From assembly GCA_003225655.1 (NCBI GenBank), contig QIAW01000426.1, positions 1 to 5,207 of the forward strand: DNA of 5,207 nt, given 5' to 3'. Position numbers and translations under genes: made by a program. The notes beneath the pieces are model-generated. The model was not told the DNA's origin. It saw nothing but the letters and a program-made list of their open reading frames with translations, and did not search any database. Source of the DNA: Acidobacteriota bacterium. GTDB taxonomy: Bacteria; Acidobacteriota; Terriglobia; Terriglobales; Acidobacteriaceae. How positions within the stretch are numbered: position 1 is the stretch's first letter; every line of letters begins with the position of its first letter. This document shows, piece after piece, positions 1-5,207 of this stretch.

Positions 1-2294
1 ACTGCCAGCAGACCGAACAACGTAGTGAACTTGATGATCGGGTTCAGGGCCACGGACGATGTGTCTTTGAATGGGTCGCCGACGGTATCACCCACAACGG
101 TTGCCGCGTGCAGGTCAGTACCTTTTTGCTTCAGCTCCACTTCGACAATCTTCTTGGCATTGTCCCATGCGCCGCCGGCGTTGGCCATGAAGATGGCCTG
201 GTAAAGCCCGAAGATGGCAATGGAGATGAGATAGCCGATAAAGAAGAAGGGTTCCACGAAAGCAAAGGCGAGCGTAGCAAAAAACACTGTGAGGAAGATG
301 TTGAACATCCCCTTCTGCGCATACTGCGTGCAGATTTGCACAACCTTTTTGCTGTCGGCAACCGATGCTTTCTCTACGCCCTCCAGCTTGATGTTCTTTT
401 TGATGAATTCAACTGCGCGATAAGCGCCCGTGGTCACCGCTTGCATGGAAGCGCCGGTGAACCAGTAGATAATGGCGCCTCCCGTAATCAGTCCCAACAC
501 AAAAGCCTTGTTTTGCGTGAGGCCATGAGTAAGCGCCATGATGATGGAAAAGATCATGGTAGTAGCGCCTACGACCGCGGTCCCGATCAACACAGGTTTC
601 GCCGTGGCTTTAAAGGTATTACCCGCTCCATCGTTTTCTTCCAGCATGTGTTTAGCCCGCTCGAAATTCACAGAGATTTTGTAATCTTTGTTGAGTTCTT
701 CGGCGATTCCGGGAATTTGCTCAATCAGTGATAGTTCATAGACCGACTGTGCATTGTCGGTCACCGGACCGTAGGAATCCACCGCGATAGTCACCGGCCC
801 CATTCCCAGGAAGCCGAACGCGACCAACCCGAAGGCGAATACTGCCGGAGCCAGCATGATGGGTACGCTGGCGCCCGGCGGAACGGCCCCCAGTCCCAGG
901 GTGCTGAAATAGTAGCCAATCGCCATCAGCGCGACCATGGTGATCCCCAGCCAATAAGCGGAGAAGTTACCGGCAACCAGTCCGGAAAGGATGTTAAGCG
1001 ACGGGCCGCCTTCCTCGGAGGAGGTTACTATCTCCTTCACGTGCCGTGATTCGGTAGAGGTGAACACTTTGACCAACTCCGGAATAACAGCGCCGGCCAG
1101 GGTTCCACAGGAAATGATAGTGGCCAGCTCCCACCACAAACTACTGTCTCCCCCCAGATGCGGAATCATGGCGTGCGAAACGAGATAGGTCAGGCCGATG
1201 GAAATCACTGAGGTTAGCCATACCAGCGAGGTGAGAGGGGCCTCGAAGTTCATCTTATCGACATTGCCATATCGGGCCTTGGCCACTGCTTCGTTGATAA
1301 AGAAGGCCAAGGCGCTGGAAACCAGCATCATGATGCGCATGACGAAGATCCACACCAGCAATTGCACCTGGACAATGGGATCTTTCACCGCCAGCAGGAT
1401 GAAGGTGATCAGGGCCACGCCGGTCACACCGTAGGTTTCAAAGCCGTCGGCGCTGGGGCCAACAGAATCGCCGGCGTTGTCGCCGGTGCAGTCAGCAATG
1501 ACACCGGGATTGCGGGCGTCGTCTTCTTTAATCTTGAAGACGATCTTCATCAGGTCGGAGCCGATATCGGCAATCTTGGTGAAGATACCGCCGGCGATGC
1601 GCAGCGCCGCCGCACCCAGCGATTCTCCAATGGCAAAGCCGATGAAGCAGGCTCCCGCGTAGTCGCCGGGCACGAACAAAAGGATGAAAAGCATGATCAG
1701 CAGCTCGACGCTGATCAGCAGCATACCGATGCTCATGCCGGCCTTAAGCGGAATCGAATAGATGGGGTAGGGCTTGCCGGCCAGTCCGGCGAATGCGGTA
1801 CGCGAATTGGCGAAGGTGTTAACGCGGATTCCGAACCAGGCAACTCCGTAGCTGCCGGCGATGCCGACAATGCTGAACAGCAGAATGATGGGAAGCGTAA
1901 CCCCAACGGACTTGCCGGGCACCGGCGCCAGCCATCCGAAGTACAGCCCAATAATCACGGCGATAAACGCCCACAAAACCAGAATGAACTTGCCCTGCGT
2001 GGTGAGATAGGTTTTGCAGGTTTCGTAGATAAGTTCGGAGATTTCCCGCATGCTCTTATGCACGGGCAAGTTCTTCAGTTGCAGGTAGATGACCAGTCCG
2101 AATAGCAGGCCGAGAAAGCAGAACAGCAGGCCCACCGTCAACAATTTGTGTCCATCAATGCCGAAGAAAGAAACCTGGGAAAGGTCTGGCAATTTCAAGC
2201 TGGCCTCTCCACCGGTTTCCTGCGAACCCGCTCCTTGCGCGAGCGCGGAAACAGCCTGCATGAGCCACACGCCTGCTGTGAGCCATTTAAACAT
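1..2294 (-). CDS. hppA: Membrane-bound proton-translocating pyrophosphatase, divergent K+-independent type (C-terminus cut by window)
   Basis: This integral membrane enzyme hydrolyses PPi to 2 Pi and pumps ions, most likely H+, out of the cytoplasm. The reading frame is open from ATG at 2294 to the window edge (764 residues), leaving perhaps a few tens of residues unseen. The start follows a strong GGAGGA. Residues 1-20 are hydrophobic and end in a signal-peptide-like ALAQ; a membrane segment follows at about 51-71, then many more. First active-site cluster: K240, D243, D247, E257, and the GDN/GDS repeats with D268, D272 and D276. Second cluster: D506 (VDSYGP), N559 (GNT), D711 and K714 (GGAWDNAKK), then D736, D740, K743 and D744 (GDTVGDPFKD). 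K562, just after GNT, is the lysine that confers K+ independence in this family. Sequence such as DCTGDNAGDSVGPSADGFE and an enlarged D506-N559 loop (about 26 extra residues) set it apart from canonical bacterial HppA. Ion specificity is inferred. Confidence 0.96.
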   Translation of the reverse strand, partial: MFKWLTAGVWLMQAVSALAQGAGSQETGGEASLKLPDLSQVSFFGIDGHKLLTVGLLFCFLGLLFGLVIYLQLKNLPVHKSMREISELIYETCKTYLTTQGKFILVLWAFIAVIIGLYFGWLAPVPGKSVGVTLPIILLFSIVGIAGSYGVAWFGIRVNTFANSRTAFAGLAGKPYPIYSIPLKAGMSIGMLLISVELLIMLFILLFVPGDYAGACFIGFAIGESLGAAALRIAGGIFTKIADIGSDLMKIVFKIKEDDARNPGVIADCTGDNAGDSVGPSADGFETYGVTGVALITFILLAVKDPIVQVQLLVWIFVMRIMMLVSSALAFFINEAVAKARYGNVDKMNFEAPLTSLVWLTSVISIGLTYLVSHAMIPHLGGDSSLWWELATIISCGTLAGAVIPELVKVFTSTESRHVKEIVTSSEEGGPSLNILSGLVAGNFSAYWLGITMVALMAIGYYFSTLGLGAVPPGASVPIMLAPAVFAFGLVAFGFLGMGPVTIAVDSYGPVTDNAQSVYELSLIEQIPGIAEELNKDYKISVNFERAKHMLEENDGAGNTFKATAKPVLIGTAVVGATTMIFSIIMALTHGLTQNKAFVLGLITGGAIIYWFTGASMQAVTTGAYRAVEFIKKNIKLEGVEKASVADSKKVVQICTQYAQKGMFNIFLTVFFATLAFAFVEPFFFIGYLISIAIFGLYQAIFMANAGGAWDNAKKIVEVELKQKGTDLHAATVVGDTVGDPFKDTSSVALNPIIKFTTLFGLLA

Positions 2295-2300
2295 AAGAAT

Positions 2301-2306
2301 TCCTCC
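2301..2306 (-). promoter_or_regulatory. Shine-Dalgarno of hppA
   Basis: On the minus strand GGAGGA lies 6 nt upstream of the ATG at 2294. This near-perfect anti-16S match fixes the hppA start, and no competing upstream start is needed. Confidence 0.85.
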
Positions 2307-2615
2307 GAGAAAGATTGGGCAGCGTTTTTTCGCGCCTCAGATGCTGCATTACCAGCAGCTTCCTATTCAGTATTAAAGTTTTGGAGTCAATCAGGCCCCC
2401 ACATACATCGTGAGTTGGCGAGATGCCAGTGGGATCGTAGAGTCGCGCTTCCACTTCAAGAAAATGGAATTGAGGTTTGGCCGCGTCTCCAAACTACGCC
2501 AGTCCGTCCATGCGCCCACAAACATAGAACTAGATTTTATATCATGCAGCAAAATCAAGGGTCAAACCCAGTTTACCCCTTGCAAATGAGGTGCATTCAC
2601 GTTCTTTTAACTTTG

Positions 2616-2675
2616 GGCAATGAGAGTTGCCGGGCACAATGGCATTGTGCCCAGGCCCTGCAGCGAAAACAGGGC
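2616..2675. repeat. Three consecutive inverted repeats (possible structured RNA or operator)
   Basis: Three potential stem-loops lie nearly end to end. GGCAA (2616-2620) pairs with TTGCC (2627-2631). GGGCACAAT (2632-2640) pairs perfectly with ATTGTGCCC (2644-2652) across a 3-nt loop. GCCCTG (2655-2660) pairs with CAGGGC (2670-2675) across a 9-nt loop. No U-tract follows on either strand and no gene ends here, so an intrinsic terminator is unlikely. The 9-bp perfect palindrome could be a binding site for a dimeric regulator, or the group could be part of an RNA structure. The pairing is seen directly; the function is unknown. Confidence 0.5.
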
Positions 2676-2798
2676 GGATGCCGTTACTCCAGGCGTGGCA
2701 ACACTTCAGGTTTGTTTCGCTGCCGCGCTCTTCACTTGGAGCGGCGGTGCGCTGACGCAAGCCACGCAATGGGCGCAAATTGCATAGAGTGAACCATT

Positions 2799-2804
2799 TA
2801 TAAT
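2799..2804 (+). promoter_or_regulatory. Putative -10 box of the psd-pssA operon
   Basis: A perfect TATAAT lies 16 bp before the psd ATG. Standard geometry puts transcription start near 2811, giving a leader of only about 10 nt. No good -35 hexamer lies at 17-bp spacing; that position is instead covered by a small palindrome, GCAA-A-TTGC (2775-2783). The match is to the general sigma-70 consensus, and a chance match in an AT-rich patch is possible. Confidence 0.5.
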
Positions 2805-2820
2805 CTCATCTGATCCTTAC

Positions 2821-3459
2821 ATGGTGCGCGACGGCATTTATTACGGCATAGGATTACTGTTCGTGGCAGCCGTGGTTGCTTATTTCAACCTCTGGCTGGC
2901 TGCTGTCCCGTTGCTGGTGGCAGCGTTCGTGATGTGGTTTTTTCGCGATCCGAATCGTGTTGTTCCTTCTGAACCTGGGGCATTGGTTTCCCCGGCTGAT
3001 GGCAAAGTGACTGACGTTGGCGTATGCTCCGTCAATGGCGTGCCCTACACCCGGATCAGTATTTTTCTGAATGTGTTTGATGTTCACGTAAACCGCTCCC
3101 CGATCAGCGGTGTTGTGCGCAGTGCCGAATACCGCAAGGGCAAGTTCCTCAACGCCATGGGGCCAGCCTGCGCCGACGAAAACGAGCAGAATGTGGTGAC
3201 GGTGGAAGGCGAAGGGCAGAAGGTCATCTTCAAGCAGATTGCCGGGTTGATTGCGCGCAGGATTGTGTTTACAAAGAAGGTTGGCGAGAACGTTGGACGC
3301 GGTGAGCGCGTCGGCCTGATCAAGTTCGGCTCGCGCACCGACGTTATGTTTTCTCCTGAAGCACAAGTGGTGGTGAAGGTGGGTGACCGGGTGAAAGGCG
3401 GCTCCAGCGTGGTGGCGCGTTTTGCAAACAGCCCCGCGGCTGCGCGGAAGGGAACCTGA
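2821..3459 (+). CDS. psd: Phosphatidylserine decarboxylase proenzyme, short (PSD-A) type
   Basis: This pyruvoyl enzyme decarboxylates phosphatidylserine to phosphatidylethanolamine at the cytoplasmic membrane. The 212-residue length fits the compact PSD-A class rather than the longer E. coli form. One or two hydrophobic segments at about 7-42 anchor it in the membrane, followed by FFRDPNR. SPADGKV carries D60, and FDVHVNRSP carries H89, the Asp and His of the self-cleavage/catalytic triad. QIAGLIARRI (139-148) and IKFGSR (167-172) are further family motifs. KGGSS near the C-terminus contains the autocleavage site, predicted between G194 and S195; this gives a large beta chain and a short alpha chain of about 18 residues with an N-terminal pyruvoyl group. 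The ATG gives a typical N-terminus (MVRDG), yet no Shine-Dalgarno precedes it. The stop is 2 bp before pssA, which makes its substrate. Confidence 0.95.
   Translation: MVRDGIYYGIGLLFVAAVVAYFNLWLAAVPLLVAAFVMWFFRDPNRVVPSEPGALVSPADGKVTDVGVCSVNGVPYTRISIFLNVFDVHVNRSPISGVVRSAEYRKGKFLNAMGPACADENEQNVVTVEGEGQKVIFKQIAGLIARRIVFTKKVGENVGRGERVGLIKFGSRTDVMFSPEAQVVVKVGDRVKGGSSVVARFANSPAAARKGT
3446..3453 (+). promoter_or_regulatory. Shine-Dalgarno of pssA inside the psd 3' end
   Basis: GGAAGGGA lies 8 nt before the ATG at 3462, within the last psd codons. It supports this start, and the layout suggests translational coupling of psd and pssA. Confidence 0.65.
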
Positions 3460-3461
3460 CG

Positions 3462-4367
3462 ATGGATTTTCAATTGCGGCGGCAAGAAGATACCACCCGG
3501 GAGCGCCGCCGGCTCCGGAAAGGCATGTACCTGCTGCCCTCGCTGTTTACCATGGGCAACATCGCCGCCGGCTACTACGCCATTTTGCAGGCATTGCAGG
3601 GATCGGGTAAAGATTTTTGGCACTTCGACAATGCCGCCAAGGCCATTGGCATAGCCGTGGTACTGGATGGTCTGGATGGCCGCATTGCGCGCCTGACCAA
3701 CACGGCCAGCGACTTTGGCCGTGAGCTTGACTCCCTGGCCGACGTTATTACCTTCGGGGTTGCTCCTGCGGTACTGGCATGGATGTGGGGCTTTTACTTG
3801 CTTCCCAAGATCGATAGCAAGCTGCCCTGGTGGATCAACGTGGGCAACGTGACTCCTGACGACTTACACCAAAAACTCGTTAATCTCGGCATTGTGGCAA
3901 GTTTTATTTTCTTGAGTACCAGCGCCAGCCGCCTGGCGCGATTCAACATTGATAAGAACCCGCAGCCTTCCAATCCGGGTCGTCCCGGGAAGAAATATTT
4001 TGTCGGCATGCCTACGCCCGCGGGCGCGGCGGTGCTTGCTGCCATCGTGCACTTTGCCGACGGTTATCCCGTGGACTACTGGTGGGCGTCGATCTCCTGG
4101 TGCGCGCTCATGATGGCGGTAGCGTTCCTGATGGTAAGCACCTGGCGCTTTCCCACCTTCAAAGACTTCGATCTGCGCCGGAGGCATCCTTTCTGGGCCA
4201 TTATCCTGTTAGGAGCGTTGATCTATCTGATCTGGTTAAACTCTCAAATTAGTCTTTTCCTGATGGCTTTAGCGTATATGCTCTCGGGAGTGATTTTGCG
4301 TTTTGGATGGGCCATGCGCCGCAGAAAGGACCTGCCGCCGCCACCGCAGGTGCAGACACAGGAATAA
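3462..4367 (+). CDS. pssA: CDP-diacylglycerol--serine O-phosphatidyltransferase
   Basis: PssA transfers the phosphatidyl group of CDP-diacylglycerol to L-serine, giving phosphatidylserine and CMP in the inner membrane; Psd, encoded just upstream, converts the product to phosphatidylethanolamine. The CDP-alcohol phosphatidyltransferase signature is intact: D69, D72-G73, A76-R77, then after eight residues G86, D90 and D94. The four aspartates bind the metal ions. The N-terminus is basic (RRRLRKG, 15-21) and leads into LLPSLFTMGN, typical of the class-II (Bacillus-like) enzymes. Downstream come a short polar stretch at about 116-139, the conserved MPTPAGA (183-189) and several hydrophobic segments, roughly eight in all. 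The last 20 residues are basic, then proline-rich (PPPP at 292-295). At 301 residues it is longer than the B. subtilis enzyme because of extra C-terminal membrane segments. It ends in tandem TAA TAG stops, 9 bp before the next gene. Confidence 0.95.
   Translation: MDFQLRRQEDTTRERRRLRKGMYLLPSLFTMGNIAAGYYAILQALQGSGKDFWHFDNAAKAIGIAVVLDGLDGRIARLTNTASDFGRELDSLADVITFGVAPAVLAWMWGFYLLPKIDSKLPWWINVGNVTPDDLHQKLVNLGIVASFIFLSTSASRLARFNIDKNPQPSNPGRPGKKYFVGMPTPAGAAVLAAIVHFADGYPVDYWWASISWCALMMAVAFLMVSTWRFPTFKDFDLRRRHPFWAIILLGALIYLIWLNSQISLFLMALAYMLSGVILRFGWAMRRRKDLPPPPQVQTQE
4360..4364 (+). promoter_or_regulatory. Weak Shine-Dalgarno candidate for the Asd-like gene
   Basis: AGGAA overlaps the pssA stop region and lies 12 nt before the ATG at 4377, which is longer than ideal. 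A second AGG directly abuts the ATG and is too close to work. Translation may depend on coupling to pssA. Confidence 0.35.
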
Positions 4368-4376
4368 TAGAACAGG

Positions 4377-5207
4377 ATGCAAACCAATCTCTATCGTGTG
4401 GCCATTGTCGGCGCTGCCGGGCTCAAAGGACGTGAGCTGAAAGACGTGTTAAGCGACCACAATTTCGCGGCTGTCGACCTCAAACTGCTGGATGACGATG
4501 AGTCCCTGGGACAGCTTGATTCTGTGGGTGACGAAGCCACGTTTATCCAGAGCACGCGGCAGGAAAACTTCGAGCAGGTGGATTTTACCTTCTTTGCCGG
4601 GGAGCCCACCTTTACCCGCCAATATTGGCAGCCGGCGCGCAAGGCGGGCAGCGCCGTCATCGACCTCTCCTACGCCCTGGAGCAGGAACCCGGCATCTCT
4701 ATTCGTGCGCCTTGGGTGGAACGTGAGCTGAAGATCACGCCCGCCGCCGACCTGGCGATGAACGCCGTGGTTGTAGCGCATCCGGCGGCGGTAGTGCTTG
4801 CATTGCTGCTTCTGCGCTTACAAAAGGCCGCGTCCGTCAGCCGCGTGGCTGCCACCGTGTTTGAGCCGGTCTCTGAACGTGGCCGGCGCGGAATGGATGA
4901 GCTTCACGAGCAGACCGTCAATCTGCTTTCCTTCCAGGAAATGCCCAAGCGGGTCTTTGACGTGCAGGTTGCCTTCAACATGGTGTCACAGTACGGTGCG
5001 CAAGCCCACACGCCGCTGTCGTCCGTAGAAGCCCGCATCGCGCAGCACCTGGCGCACATCACGCAGCAGAAGGTGAGAGTACCTTCGCTGATGCTGGTAC
5101 AATCACCCATCTTCCACGGGTACATTTTTTCGATTTACATTGAGCTGGAACGGGAGATGCCGCTCAAGGAGTTTACCCAGGTGTTTGCCGGCGAACATAT
5201 TGCGCTC
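4377..5207 (+). CDS. Asd/ArgC-fold protein, probable catalytically inactive aspartate-semialdehyde dehydrogenase homologue (C-terminus cut)
   Basis: The 277 residues in view align along their length with aspartate-semialdehyde dehydrogenase; the family is usually about 340 residues, so some 60 are missing. An N-terminal Rossmann motif, GAAGLKG (12-18), keeps the nucleotide-binding glycines. The dimerisation-domain landmarks RRGMDELHEQTVNLLSF (170-186) and VAFNM (198-202) are clear. The active site is not conserved by hand alignment with the E. coli enzyme. The NPNCST segment reads HPAAVV, so the nucleophilic Cys becomes A138. Substrate Arg (SAFRMDP) becomes E102, Gln of YQAVSG becomes E163, Arg of VRVP becomes Q242, and the base His of GHS becomes Y249. 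It should therefore not make aspartate semialdehyde. E. coli Usg is a comparable Asd paralogue lacking the Cys. The frame is intact, so this is a maintained gene rather than a decaying one. Its position 9 bp after pssA suggests co-transcription; its role is unknown. Confidence 0.85.
   Translation, partial: MQTNLYRVAIVGAAGLKGRELKDVLSDHNFAAVDLKLLDDDESLGQLDSVGDEATFIQSTRQENFEQVDFTFFAGEPTFTRQYWQPARKAGSAVIDLSYALEQEPGISIRAPWVERELKITPAADLAMNAVVVAHPAAVVLALLLLRLQKAASVSRVAATVFEPVSERGRRGMDELHEQTVNLLSFQEMPKRVFDVQVAFNMVSQYGAQAHTPLSSVEARIAQHLAHITQQKVRVPSLMLVQSPIFHGYIFSIYIELEREMPLKEFTQVFAGEHIAL

Larger units (their letters stand above)
2295..2820. other. Divergent intergenic region between hppA and psd, no convincing gene
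   Basis: This 526-bp stretch separates the two divergent starts. It must hold both promoters and the hppA leader. Reading frames that cross it encode Cys/Arg/His/Trp-rich proteins with no recognisable motif, and none has a credible ribosome binding site, so I call no gene. Identifiable elements are the hppA Shine-Dalgarno near its left end, a cluster of inverted repeats at 2616-2675, and a TATAAT box near its right end. Between about 2400 and 2610 I see nothing distinctive apart from short weak repeats such as GGGT-CAA-ACCC near 2560. No tRNA-like cloverleaf was found. Confidence 0.7.

Noticed and set aside
108..731. Plus-strand frame of 207 codons antisense to hppA
   Set aside because: It lies opposite the well-conserved second active-site half of hppA, has no recognisable motif and no ribosome binding site; it is a shadow of the coding strand.
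1362..2105. Plus-strand frame of 247 codons antisense to hppA
   Set aside because: Its Gly/Asp/Gln/His-rich composition is typical of an antisense shadow, and the opposite strand encodes clear pyrophosphatase motifs.
2385..2390. TTGACT on the minus strand as a -35 box for hppA
   Set aside because: No acceptable -10 hexamer at 16-18 bp spacing; the downstream AT-rich bases fit only poorly, so the hppA promoter is not assigned.
2632..2652. Perfect hairpin considered as an intrinsic terminator
   Set aside because: Neither strand shows a following T-run, and both neighbouring genes point away from it, so there is no transcript end to terminate.
2542..2778. Minus-strand frame of 78 codons in the intergenic region
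   Set aside because: No motif, no ribosome binding site, and it runs through the inverted-repeat cluster; not supported as a gene.
2148..2792. Plus-strand frame of 214 codons spanning the hppA start and the intergenic region
   Set aside because: Cys/Arg/Trp/His-rich without domain signs or Shine-Dalgarno; it overlaps the hppA N-terminus and both regulatory regions, so it is most likely a chance frame.
2854..3366. Minus-strand frame of 170 codons inside psd
   Set aside because: Fully antisense to the conserved Psd catalytic core; a coding shadow.
4377..5207. Annotation as functional aspartate-semialdehyde dehydrogenase (asd) or ArgC
   Set aside because: The fold fits, but the catalytic Cys and His and three substrate-binding residues are replaced by hand alignment, so a functional asd name would mislead.

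Overview
The window carries four protein-coding genes in two divergent units, separated by a 526-bp non-coding stretch. Two genes are cut by the window edges. The set points to an acidobacterium or a close relative. The reasons are: (1) the hppA protein is of the divergent membrane-pyrophosphatase type; (2) a short psd lies directly before a class-II pssA of about 300 residues; (3) an Asd-like protein follows that has lost its catalytic residues. Base composition looks moderately GC-rich. The lineage is an inference from remembered family resemblance, not from a search.

Layout. On the minus strand, 2294 down to 1 encodes nearly all of a membrane-bound, ion-pumping pyrophosphatase (764 residues in view). 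It has a clear Shine-Dalgarno and keeps every PPi/Mg-binding motif I could place by eye; only the extreme C-terminus is missing. Positions 2295-2820 are intergenic. They hold the hppA ribosome binding site, three back-to-back inverted repeats (2616-2675) and a perfect TATAAT box 16 bp upstream of psd. On the plus strand, psd (2821-3459), pssA (3462-4367) and an Asd/ArgC-fold gene (4377 to beyond 5207) are spaced by 2 and 9 bp, so they are almost certainly one transcript.

How the genes work together. PssA makes phosphatidylserine from CDP-diacylglycerol and serine, and Psd decarboxylates it to phosphatidylethanolamine, so the two adjacent genes form a complete PE branch. The third gene is homologous to aspartate-semialdehyde dehydrogenase. 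By hand alignment it has lost the catalytic Cys, the catalytic His and three substrate-binding residues, so it is best read as a pseudoenzyme of unknown role. The divergently transcribed hppA turns PPi (a by-product of biosynthesis, including CDP-diacylglycerol formation) into an ion gradient; any link to the lipid genes is speculative.

The most noteworthy items are the pseudoenzyme, the divergent pyrophosphatase with an extra cytoplasmic insertion, the apparently SD-less psd start, and the cluster of inverted repeats. I see no mobile element, CRISPR array, tRNA or rRNA, and no clearly new multi-gene system.
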